Positions 25,080 through 32,398 of a DNA stretch of 64,000 nt are shown one piece after another. The notes beneath the pieces are model-generated. The model saw only the letters and a program-made list of their open reading frames with translations, was not told the origin of the DNA and did not search any database. Each line of letters begins with the position of its first letter. The stretch's first letter is position 1. This DNA comes from Bradyrhizobium iriomotense (GTDB lineage Bacteria; Pseudomonadota; Alphaproteobacteria; Rhizobiales; Xanthobacteraceae), in the NCBI RefSeq assembly GCF_018130765.1, contig NZ_JAFCJZ010000035.1, positions 1-64,000 on the forward strand, read 5' to 3'. A program made the translations under genes and the position numbers.

Positions 25080-26210
25080 TTATTGTGCGCCCATCCTCGC
25101 CAATTCGTCCTTCGCCCGCGGGCTCCAGCGTGCGGCGCGCCGCAGATATTCGACCGCCCGGGGCTTGTTCGCCTCAAAGCCTCCGCGACCCTCTGCCATG
25201 TCGCGCGCGAGTGCGAGGACTGCATCGCTGTTGCCCTGATCGGCTGCAAGTCCGTAGAGGCGCGCCGCCTCGCGCACATCCCGCGGCAGCCCGCCCTTGC
25301 CCTCCTCGTAGAACCTCGCGAGGTCGTATTGTGCGGATGCAAGGCCCTCGTTGCTTGCCTGCTCGTAGAGCCGGGCGGCCTGTTTTTCGTCCTTCGGCAG
25401 GCCGAAATTGCCCCGCTCATAGAGCATCGCTATCGACTCCCACACCTCGGGATCGTCGCTGGCCATGGCTTGCTGAAAAAGGCGCAAGGATTCGTCCGGG
25501 TTCTTCGCCAGGCCGTGACTGCCCCGGAAATACAGTCGTGCGAGATCGCGAGCCGCGGGGGCGCTGCCGTGCGCCGCCGCCTTGTGCAGGAGGCGAGCAA
25601 GTTCTGCTTGCGCGACCGGGCTCCCGCCCAGGTTCAACGGCAAGCTCAGCGCATAGAGTGCGTCGGCATCGCCGGCATCGGCGGCATCCTTGATGATGCG
25701 AAGTTGCGCCTCGTTGGCGTCAGGATTGAAGGTCGTGTCGCCAAACAGGTTCTGGCGTTGCGCGTTGGCTTCCTTGGCGTCCGACGCCATCGCCTTTGCC
25801 AAGAGGCGCATGGCCTGTCCCGGATCCCGCGGGAGGTCGCCCCAGCCGTACCAATAGAAAGCCGCCAGCGCGACTTGCGCCGCGGGATAACCCTGGTCCG
25901 CCGCGGCCTTGAAATTCCGTCCGGCCTGCGCCTTCTGGTCGGGCCGCTTGTCGAGGAGGCTGCTCGCGTCATGCGCCCGGCCGAGATTGAAGAGGAGGCG
26001 CGGATTGCTCGGGTCGGCAGCCAAGACCTTTTCGCAAGCCACGATGGCCTCGGCCGGTTCGATCCCGTACAGGCCAATTCCCGCGCCGGCCCGGTTTGGG
26101 TCGGTGGGCGAGCCCGCCAGACGGTCGCATGCGGTCGGTTCACCGGCAGATGCGGCCCCAGCTATCAACAATCCAAACAATCCGGCAACGATCGTTCGAC
26201 ATGACTGCAT
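25080..26210 (-). CDS. Secreted Sel1-repeat protein
   Basis: A 376-aa protein with a Sec signal (MQSCRTIVAGLFGLLIAGAASAG, cleavage likely after ASA). The mature part holds about six Sel1/TPR-like repeats, for example GRNFKAAADQGYPAAQVALAAFY, EAARLYGLAADQGNSDAV and the segments around ARLYEQASNEGLASAQYDLARFYEEGKGG. Such repeats form solenoid scaffolds. In alginate and Pel systems Sel1/TPR proteins such as AlgK bridge the periplasm in polysaccharide export. It is divergent from the GT2-HlyD operon with a 316-base shared intergenic region, which makes a shared role plausible but not proven. Confidence 0.84.
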   Translation of the reverse strand: MQSCRTIVAGLFGLLIAGAASAGEPTACDRLAGSPTDPNRAGAGIGLYGIEPAEAIVACEKVLAADPSNPRLLFNLGRAHDASSLLDKRPDQKAQAGRNFKAAADQGYPAAQVALAAFYWYGWGDLPRDPGQAMRLLAKAMASDAKEANAQRQNLFGDTTFNPDANEAQLRIIKDAADAGDADALYALSLPLNLGGSPVAQAELARLLHKAAAHGSAPAARDLARLYFRGSHGLAKNPDESLRLFQQAMASDDPEVWESIAMLYERGNFGLPKDEKQAARLYEQASNEGLASAQYDLARFYEEGKGGLPRDVREAARLYGLAADQGNSDAVLALARDMAEGRGGFEANKPRAVEYLRRAARWSPRAKDELARMGAQ

Positions 26211-26526
26211 GGAGCCCTCTTTCCTGTCCGGTTCTGCAAACTGTAGCTGGATTTCGCGCTTGGCGCATGCGCTGCAGCCTCACCGCAAGCCTTGTCCTGG
26301 GTTAATGTCCCTACATATTTTCCGCGAATTCTAACCGATCGGGTTCCCGCGGTCGCCGGCTCCGCAAGGCCCTTCGCCCGGTTGCTGCAAAGGGATATGC
26401 TAAACTCCGAGTTGAAGGTCCTCTCTTCGGAATTGTCGCAGACGGAGGGCCATCCACCAATAGTTCCTCGGTCTCGCGCGTGTCGCTAACCTCTCACGAC
26501 TCGCCGTCCGGGGAGGGTAGGTCAGC
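26211..26526. other. Divergent intergenic region of the Sel1 and GT2 genes
   Basis: This 316-base stretch must hold the divergent promoters of the Sel1 gene and the GT2 operon. Its GC content drops around 26300-26430. I see no convincing small gene, terminator or named operator. A short open frame at 26292-26489 has no ribosome site or family resemblance. Confidence 0.4.
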
Positions 26527-27774
26527 ATGCTCGAGGCATTGCAGTTGATCGCCGACACGAATTGGATTCAGCTCGCGCTCGCGGTCATCATCTTCGATAT
26601 TCCCCGCTATACGTTTTCACTGCTGTCGCTCTCTCTGCTCGGCCTGGCCGGAGCGCTGTCGCAACGGCAGGCGCCGACCAGCGCATCGGTCAGCGTGATC
26701 GTGCCCGCTTTCAACGGTGGTCCCGGCCTGCTTCGTTCGATCGAATCGCTACGTCGGCAGACCCTGGCGCCGCTCGAGATCATCGTCGTCGATGACGGCT
26801 CCACCGACGACACGCGCGCAATTGCCGAGCGGGCGCGTGCGGCGGGTCTGGCGGATATGGTCATCTGCCACGGCACGCGCTGCGGCCGAAGTGCGGCGAT
26901 CAACGCCGCCGCCCGCTTCGCCAGCGGCGAGCTGCTTCTGACGGTGGATTCCGATACGCTGTTCGAACCGGCGGCCGTCGCCGGGCTCGCATCCGCATTC
27001 ACGGATCCGCGCGTCGCGGGCGCGAGCTGCAACATCGCGATCAGCAACGAAGCCAGCTCGATCTGGACGCGGCTTCAAAGCATCGAATATTTGATGTCGA
27101 TCAGCGCCGGCAGGACGATCCTCGACACCGTCGATGCGATCGCCTGCCTTTCCGGCGCCTGCTCCATGTACCGCCGCGATGTCTTCATGCGGCATGGCGG
27201 GCTCGACGTCGGTCCGGGAGAGGATCTGGAATTCAGCCTGCGGCTGCGCCGGCTGGGTTATCTCGTTCGCTTCGTGCCCGAAGCGTGGGTCGCAACGGCA
27301 GGACCCGCCAGCGGCCTTGGCCTGCTGCGCCAGCGCGCGCGATGGGATCGCGACGCCTTGCGAATCCGCCTCATCATGTATGGCGAATTGCGGTTCTTCC
27401 ATCGCTTCGAGCGGCTGCCCGATACGCTGCAGAGGCTGGATTTCATCCTGTTCGACCTGATCCCCACGCTCAGTTTTCCATTCTATCTCGTCTATCTCGT
27501 GGCCTTGCTCGGCTCCGACGCCTTCTGGCTTCTCGCCGCGATCTACGTCCTGCTGACGTGGATTTCGTTCTTCAACCTCGGTCTCGCCTTCGCCCTGTTC
27601 AAGCGTGCGCCGCGTATCCTCGATCTCGGGGCGGCGCTGGTCTTCCCGATCTATCAGAGCGTCTATCTGAAATGCGCCCGGCTGGTCTCCTACTCCTCCG
27701 AGATCATCTTCGCCGCTTCCGGGAACGACGACTTCGTGCCGCCGCGCGTACGTCGCGCCCTGTTTTCCGGCTAG
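26527..27774 (+). CDS. GT2 membrane glycosyltransferase (cellulose-synthase-like polysaccharide synthase)
   Basis: A 415-aa inner-membrane processive glycosyltransferase. Motifs of the family are in order: SVSVIVPAFNGG, VVDDGSTDD (89-94), the DxD as VDSDT (Asp141/Asp143), GED at 231-233 (the catalytic base region) and QRARW at 269-273. Membrane helices precede (9-46) and follow (about 310-385) the catalytic domain. No PilZ domain or long c-di-GMP-binding tail is attached, unlike BcsA or BgsA. It is followed 15 bases later by an HlyD-type gene. The product is unknown; a beta-glucan or uronic-acid polymer would fit equally. Confidence 0.88.
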   Translation: MLEALQLIADTNWIQLALAVIIFDIPRYTFSLLSLSLLGLAGALSQRQAPTSASVSVIVPAFNGGPGLLRSIESLRRQTLAPLEIIVVDDGSTDDTRAIAERARAAGLADMVICHGTRCGRSAAINAAARFASGELLLTVDSDTLFEPAAVAGLASAFTDPRVAGASCNIAISNEASSIWTRLQSIEYLMSISAGRTILDTVDAIACLSGACSMYRRDVFMRHGGLDVGPGEDLEFSLRLRRLGYLVRFVPEAWVATAGPASGLGLLRQRARWDRDALRIRLIMYGELRFFHRFERLPDTLQRLDFILFDLIPTLSFPFYLVYLVALLGSDAFWLLAAIYVLLTWISFFNLGLAFALFKRAPRILDLGAALVFPIYQSVYLKCARLVSYSSEIIFAASGNDDFVPPRVRRALFSG

Positions 27775-27789
27775 GGGAGGAGCACGCCG

Positions 27790-28836
27790 ATGAATGTTGT
27801 CATCAACAGGCTGGACCCGAATGTCCCCGATCCCGTGGAAAGCCGCCGAAGCGCTGCGGGACGGCTCGTGCGCCTTACCTATGCGACGGCCGTTTTCGGC
27901 GTGCTCGCCTTCCTGGTCGTCTATTTCGGCGCGCCACTGGTCTATCTGAGCGGACCCGGGACCGTCTCGTCCCCGCCGCACGTCGTTTCACTGCCCTATC
28001 TGGTGCAGGTCGCAGAGGTCATGGTTACGCCGGGCACCACGGTCGAGGCGGGGGACCGGATCGCACAGATCCGCTCGCCCGAGCGCGACAACATCGTGGC
28101 GACCTATATGCGCGCATTGGCCGACATCGCAAGCCGGCGATCGGAGTTGCGTATCAGGGCACGCGTCGCGCAGGAAACGCTCGAGGCGGCGAAAGCGTAC
28201 AGGACATTGACGGAAGATGCCGTCGACCAGATCGAAGCGTCGAGCGCAGCGAGCCTGGCGTTTCGGCTCGAATTGCTGCGTGAACGCGGCCTCGCTCGCA
28301 AGTCCGTCATTTCGCAGGAGGCGGAGATTGCGGAGTCCATCACCCAGCTGGCGGATCTGGACGATTTTGGCCAGCAGCTGCGCGACCATCTCGACGACGT
28401 GGAGCGGAATTTCGCCGGCGGCCAGGTGCTGGCGCCGATCGCCGGCATCGTTTCGACCAATCTCGCCAATGCCGGGCAATCGCTGGTGGCCGGCACGGCG
28501 ATCGCCGAAATCCTTGATCCCACCGACATCTTCGTCGATTGGTACATTCCGAATGCGCGCCTGGTCGAGCCCAGGATCGGCAATCAGGTGCTCGTGCTGT
28601 TCGGCAACCGCCGCATCGCAGGAACGATCGCGGAGATCCTGCCGGTCTCGGACGTGTATGCCGCAGGCCGGCAACCGCTGACGCGCGAGCGCGCTGCGAC
28701 CCAGATCGCGCGCATCCGCTTCGCTGCGGAGGCCGTTCCGCCGCCGCTGAATTCGACGGTTTCCGTTCACTTGTACTACACGAACCTGGCGTCCCGATTG
28801 GCCGCAGCGCTGGTGCGCCTGCTGGGCCTGCAATAG
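27790..28836 (+). CDS. HlyD-family membrane fusion protein of the GT2 operon
   Basis: A 348-aa protein with one N-terminal membrane helix (residues 30-55) and a periplasmic body: a lipoyl-like half-motif (VVSLPYLVQVAEVMVTPGTTVEAGDRIAQI), a coiled-coil hairpin (about 100-210, with RARVAQETLEAAK and LRDHLDDVERNF), a second lipoyl half (GGQVLAPIAGIVSTNLANAGQSLVAG) and a beta-barrel. The same GT2+HlyD pairing is known in Alg8-Alg44 (alginate) and in BgsA-BgsB (Sinorhizobium mixed-linkage glucan). Start ATG 27790 has GGGGAGGAG upstream. It likely helps translocate the polymer. Confidence 0.86.
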   Translation: MNVVINRLDPNVPDPVESRRSAAGRLVRLTYATAVFGVLAFLVVYFGAPLVYLSGPGTVSSPPHVVSLPYLVQVAEVMVTPGTTVEAGDRIAQIRSPERDNIVATYMRALADIASRRSELRIRARVAQETLEAAKAYRTLTEDAVDQIEASSAASLAFRLELLRERGLARKSVISQEAEIAESITQLADLDDFGQQLRDHLDDVERNFAGGQVLAPIAGIVSTNLANAGQSLVAGTAIAEILDPTDIFVDWYIPNARLVEPRIGNQVLVLFGNRRIAGTIAEILPVSDVYAAGRQPLTRERAATQIARIRFAAEAVPPPLNSTVSVHLYYTNLASRLAAALVRLLGLQ

Positions 28837-28867
28837 GCCGGGGACATCCTGTCGAAAGGAAACGAAG

Positions 28868-29125
28868 GTGCAGATCAGCGCGGATGAAACGATGTGTCCG
28901 GTCTGCCGAAATCGTCTCGCGTTCGATCGGATCCTGCATCACATGATCTGCGCCTATGTCGGGCCGTCCAGCGATTTCACCGAGACAGGCAACGGCTATG
29001 TCTGCCCGAAATGCCGGCGCAGCATCGCCTCGGGCGATCCGGCTTGCGAAGAGGTCGGCACGAGTGCGCGGTGCAGTGCCTGCGGTCAGGAGATGGTCGT
29101 GTCGCCGGCCGCGGGCTCGATCTGA
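28868..29125 (+). CDS. Small double zinc-ribbon protein, TackOD1-like
   Basis: An 85-aa protein with a GTG start at 28868 (GAAAGGAAACGAAG upstream). It carries three CxxC pairs: CPVC (10-13), CPKC and CSAC, plus a lone Cys in HHMICAYVGPSSDF. The order CPxC ... H..C.Y.G...DF ... YxCPKC ... VG ... CxxC resembles the TackOD1 output-domain pattern, a metal-binding domain of signal proteins; this match is from memory and tentative. It is the third gene of the GT2-HlyD operon (31-base gap) and may regulate or sense for that unit. Confidence 0.75.
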   Translation: MQISADETMCPVCRNRLAFDRILHHMICAYVGPSSDFTETGNGYVCPKCRRSIASGDPACEEVGTSARCSACGQEMVVSPAAGSI

Positions 29126-29139
29126 AACCAAAGAGATGC

Positions 29140-29536
29140 GCGAGGTGATGGATGCTTCGGGTGTCGCCGGTCGTCGTCGCCGCGGGAAGGTTTGCCGGCG
29201 TGCTCAATGCGGCTATCTGACGTTCGAATTTTGGCGTTCGGCCTCGACGGGTTCAAAGAGCAATCTCAGGCTTGTGAGTGGCAAGCCTTGGGATGTGGTC
29301 CCATATGAGCCCGCGGAGGACAGCCCATGCAATACAGCTCCGAGCTCATTCAGACGATGCGCCAGGCACTCGAGACCGTGATGGCGAGCGTGCCGTCCCA
29401 TCAGTCGGTCTTCGGCCTGAAAGCGGCCGTCGCCGAATACATCCTGAAGGCCGCCGCGCATGGGCAGACGTCATATGACGGGCTGGTGGCGTCCGCTTCC
29501 GACCAGATCCAGGCGATCGTTTCGATGCTGACGTAG
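29140..29536 (+). repeat. Direct repeat copy 2 (leader plus small gene)
   Basis: Second copy of the segment at 20683-21076, in the same orientation and about 8.4 kb away. The two copies bracket the orphan binding protein, the sensor GGDEF-EAL, the Sel1 protein and the GT2-HlyD-zinc ribbon operon. No transposase or inverted ends are present. Confidence 0.88.
29327..29536 (+). CDS. Small paralogous protein, copy 2
   Basis: A 69-aa protein that matches the product of 20867-21076 at 62 of 69 positions; the changes are mostly conservative (G21S, A24S, T55A, V61I, I65V) with D25H and C38Y. Start and ribosome site (CGGAGGA) are conserved. The function is unknown. Keeping a complete reading frame in both copies suggests selection. 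Confidence 0.82.
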   Translation: MQYSSELIQTMRQALETVMASVPSHQSVFGLKAAVAEYILKAAAHGQTSYDGLVASASDQIQAIVSMLT

Positions 29537-29873
29537 GCGCGGGCTGGGTCGCCTGACTTTTGCAATCCGACCTTTCGGTTCAAGGCCGCGAACTGAATTC
29601 AAGAACTTTCTGGCCTGCAGCTCAAGGCGGTTGCTGTCATCCGAGAAAGCCTCCGCGGTTGTCAGCAATTGTGCGGACGCGCATTCCATCTCACGGCAAC
29701 CGCGGGCCACCTTGAGTGTGATGTCCAGCACTGACTCGCGGCCGCAAGCGTTCGCATGGCCTGAGTGATGTCGTGGCCTGCCGCGAGCGCCGCAAAGCCG
29801 CCTCAGTCCGAACCTATCCGAAGCCGCCTTTGGCATTCATTCAATAGTACAAATCATCAGCATTAGAGGATAC
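29537..29873. other. Intergenic region with receptor remnant
   Basis: Apart from the chemoreceptor remnant, no gene is seen. The end near 29830-29870 is AT-richer (TTCAATAGTACAAATCATCAGC) and probably contains the promoter of the secreted protein at 29874. Confidence 0.45.
29588..29749 (-). pseudogene. Probable methyl-accepting chemotaxis protein C-terminal remnant
   Basis: On the minus strand a frame reads ASAQLLTTAEAFSDDSN followed by RLELQARKFLNSVRG, which is the typical C-terminal end of rhizobial chemoreceptors. The upstream part shows no continuous receptor sequence and there is no start, so this looks like the leftover 3' end of a deleted or decayed gene. A translated search against Bradyrhizobium chemoreceptors would decide. 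Confidence 0.45.
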
Positions 29874-30968
29874 ATGCAACGCGCAGCGCTGAGCCTTGTT
29901 TTCACGGGTTTGATGTCCATTGCCGCCACGGCACAAGATTTTCCCAAGGCAGGAATTCTGGATGTAAAGGTCCAGGTGACTGGTCATCACAACGATCCGA
30001 ACAAGACTTTTCAGGGTAAGGAAGCGAAGCCCTGGCGTGATTTCGACTATAGCCGCGAAGCTCACGTGGAAATTCCGTTGGAGGCAACCGAGTACAACGG
30101 CATGGTCCAGAAGGACTTGGAAGCCCAAAATAAAGCAGCCGACGCCATGCTCGCGCAGAGCGGTCTGACCAAAGCGGATATGGCAGGGATGGGCAACGCG
30201 ATGGCTGCATGCGCACAGAAATTCGAGGCCTGCGGGGAGTCTGCTGCCTGCGAGCGGCAAATGCAGGCTTGCGCGCAGTCGGCGGCGCTGGCAAACGCGA
30301 AAAACTTCAAGCCGCCGACGGCGACTGTGAAACCTGATTTGACGAGGTTTGTCGATTTCAACACGCCGTTCGTTGCGGATGTGCGCAATCAGCATGGGTG
30401 CGTTGGGAGCGGCTATGTCCGCGTGAGGGACCGCCTCAAGGGAAGAGAGCTTGATTCCGTCAAAGGCTGGTTTGACATCAGCGGGGAGATCGCGGGAGAT
30501 GCAACCCTTCCTGTTCTCGAAAAGACAAACGACACCAACGATTTTTGCGGCACCAAGATCAGCGTGAACACCAAGGACAAGACTTACAACATCCATCTGC
30601 GCTTCTTGGCCGAGGCGAACACCACGATCGATATCCGCAGCATATTTGCACCCCTGGTAAAAAATAACGGCAGATTGAGAATCCTTGGGAGCGACCTCGC
30701 CGAATTGAACTTCGCAGACAAGCCGTTGCCCTCGACAGGCTCCATAAGCGGTCAGGAGACCATTCAATCCGGTACGTATACGATTGCCGTGAGCTGGACC
30801 TTGAAACCAACGTCATCGGCGATCGAAGCTGCGCCCACAACAACGCCCGCCGTCATAGAGAAACAGCCGGTTCCTGCATCGGCACCGGGGCCGGGATGTC
30901 TTTTGGATAAAGACAAAAAGAAGTGCCTCAATGACAAGGGCGTAAATACCTTGCCGAAGCAAAACTGA
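29874..30968 (+). CDS. Secreted protein of unknown function
   Basis: A 364-aa protein with a Sec signal (MQRAALSLVFTGLMSIAATAQ). The mature part carries many cysteines in a helical segment (ACAQKFEACGESAACERQMQACAQS, 112-136), then a beta-rich domain (SGYVRVRDRLKGRELDSVKGWFDISGE), a threonine/proline-rich linker near 310-335 and a tail GCLLDKDKKKCLNDKG. The ATG at 29874 has AGAGGATAC upstream. The region is visibly lower in GC than its neighbours, suggesting acquisition by transfer. No family recognised. Confidence 0.72.
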   Translation: MQRAALSLVFTGLMSIAATAQDFPKAGILDVKVQVTGHHNDPNKTFQGKEAKPWRDFDYSREAHVEIPLEATEYNGMVQKDLEAQNKAADAMLAQSGLTKADMAGMGNAMAACAQKFEACGESAACERQMQACAQSAALANAKNFKPPTATVKPDLTRFVDFNTPFVADVRNQHGCVGSGYVRVRDRLKGRELDSVKGWFDISGEIAGDATLPVLEKTNDTNDFCGTKISVNTKDKTYNIHLRFLAEANTTIDIRSIFAPLVKNNGRLRILGSDLAELNFADKPLPSTGSISGQETIQSGTYTIAVSWTLKPTSSAIEAAPTTTPAVIEKQPVPASAPGPGCLLDKDKKKCLNDKGVNTLPKQN

Positions 30969-31164
30969 GGATCAAATCGGCGAAGGACACCGGACGGGCG
31001 CGCCGGGCGCCGTTGTACGCAAATGGCGCGCCACGGCCGACGAAGATGGGCGTTATTGCTTCGCCGTGGCACTGTGATGCGATGGCCGATTACTCGCTCC
31101 AGCCGACTAATCTGCGACGGCCTACGCCGGCATCGCACAGCGTCGCAGCCTGACACTGCCTGCG
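30969..31164. other. Intergenic stretch
   Basis: The bases between the secreted protein and the convergent small PRC-like gene contain no supported gene, although GCGCGCCGGGCGCC near 31000 and GGCGCGCCACGGCCG can pair into hairpins. Confidence 0.35.
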
Positions 31165-31389
31165 CTATCCGGAGGAACTGGAGTCTAGAAGCTTCACAGT
31201 CGAAATCGGCCACTTGCCGTCGTGGCCACCGATCGAGATCCGGAGCCCGTGCACCTCGTCAAGGAAGACGTGATCAACCGTCCCCGCCTTACCGTCGGTC
31301 AGGATAACACCCCTGCCGATTAGCTCTGCCTCGGCAGCATGAAGTTCTCGAAGGATGTTCGTCGCTCGTTTGGTCCAGTCATCGGACAT
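31165..31389 (-). CDS. Small protein with PRC-barrel-like fold
   Basis: A 74-aa protein. Residues 25-70 (RGVILTDGKAGTVDHVFLDEVHGLRISIGGHDGKWPISTVKL) look like a PRC-barrel beta domain: a Gly-Lys-Ala-Gly turn, Asp/Glu-rich strand and a hydrophobic end. The start is ATG at 31389 (an ATG six bases upstream is possible). Ends just before a low-GC region. Its role is unknown; PRC barrels often bind RNA or membranes. Confidence is moderate because of its size. Confidence 0.55.
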   Translation of the reverse strand: MSDDWTKRATNILRELHAAEAELIGRGVILTDGKAGTVDHVFLDEVHGLRISIGGHDGKWPISTVKLLDSSSSG

Positions 31390-31557
31390 GGTCATGCCAT
31401 ACCCGGCCGGCGGGTTGGTGAAGACCAGTCAGAGCGGCGGATGCATCGAGGACATCGCCGCTTCGTGCAAGTCGACCAACCGTTCTTGTCGCGCTCACCC
31501 CTGAAACCCTTCCGGCAGCCGCGGCATCTCGCTTTCGGCCACGACTTGCAGCGTGGG

Positions 31558-31842
31558 TTACTTCGGTGGGTGCAAATCGCCTTGAAGCCAGCGGCCAAGG
31601 GCCTTGGAATGCATTGGATCTTCATGCGCTGCGAAGATCGTAAGTTCGTGATTGCAGACAGCGCATCGAAACATGTGCAAGTCCACGCTTGGGCTTTCTG
31701 GCTCGATGCTGACGAGCATCATCTGGGCCTTGCAGCTCGGGCAGGCGGGGCGCAAAAATGGAGCCGGTGGAACGGGTCGCGCCAATCTGGCGGCCCACCG
31801 TTGTTCGAACTTTCTTTCGAGGTCCGCAGGGATCGTGCTCAT
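31558..31842 (-). CDS. Small zinc-ribbon protein
   Basis: A 94-aa cytoplasmic protein with two CxxC pairs, CPSC and CAVC, about 30 residues apart (ACPSCKAQMMLVSIEP... FRCAVCNHELTIF), a usual zinc-ribbon layout. The rest is charged and unstructured. ATG 31842 with CGGAG upstream. Proteins of this type are common orphans in rhizobia; function unknown. Confidence 0.65.
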   Translation of the reverse strand: MSTIPADLERKFEQRWAARLARPVPPAPFLRPACPSCKAQMMLVSIEPESPSVDLHMFRCAVCNHELTIFAAHEDPMHSKALGRWLQGDLHPPK

Positions 31843-32217
31843 GATCCGAACTCCGGGGTTCGCGGTCCTACCCCGGTGCTATCCCCTCAACGCTCGCGGC
31901 GCCCTAAAGGTCCTAAACAGCACCAGAGGGAACCATGCCCGCCGGCTGAGGCGATGAGCCAAGTTTGCCCAGTTCACCGGGCGCGTCCCAAGGGCCGGCT
32001 TGCTCCAAAGGAGTCTAACACGACCGGCTTGGATCGTTTGGGAAGGAAAGTGAAACAGCCTCCACGGTTGGTGTGGGTGCCACCTTGTAGGAAAGCCTAG
32101 AGCGAGCTGACGACCATCGAAATTGGGGGGCGCGGACCCAAAATGCGTTCCCCGCGCGCCCCCAGATTCAGGTCGTCGGCCCGAGGGGCACAAAAACGCA
32201 GATTTCGGCCGAAAAAC
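31843..32217. other. Intergenic region downstream of tRNA-Arg
   Basis: No supported gene lies in these 375 bases. On the minus strand the tRNA 3' end is followed by a TTTTTCGGCCGAAATC palindrome and a GGGGGCGCGCGGGG tract, which may help end the tRNA transcript. I searched for a second copy of the tRNA 3' end in the window as an attachment-site mark and saw none. Confidence 0.45.
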
Positions 32218-32294
32218 TGGCGCACCCGACACGATTCGAACGTGTGACCTTTGCCTTCGGAGGGCAACGCTCTATCCAGCTGAGCTACGGGTGC
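32218..32294 (-). tRNA. tRNA-Arg (anticodon CCG)
   Basis: The minus strand folds as a complete tRNA: acceptor GCACCCG pairs with CGGGTGC, D-loop AGCTGGATAGAGC, anticodon stem TTGCC/GGCAA around loop CTCCGAA (anticodon CCG, codon CGG), T-arm with TTCGAAT, and an encoded CCA end. No intron or mismatch in the stems. Confidence 0.95.
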
Positions 32295-32398
32295 TAGTCG
32301 GGGTTCATTTAGCCGATTGGCGAGGGGTGGGCAATCGCTAGCTTTGCCCGGGCTCAGGCGCCCGGGATCGCCCGATTCGTGGGTTTACGCTTCGCTCT

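Noticed and set aside
26292..26489. Small gene upstream of the GT2 operon
   Set aside because: No ribosome site, no family resemblance, and it spans the expected promoter area.
20683..29536. Composite transposon
   Set aside because: The flanking repeats carry no transposase, terminal inverted repeats or target duplications.
31339..32100. Plus-strand protein of about 250 aa
   Set aside because: It overlaps two better-supported minus-strand genes and has no ribosome site; its composition is that of an antisense frame.
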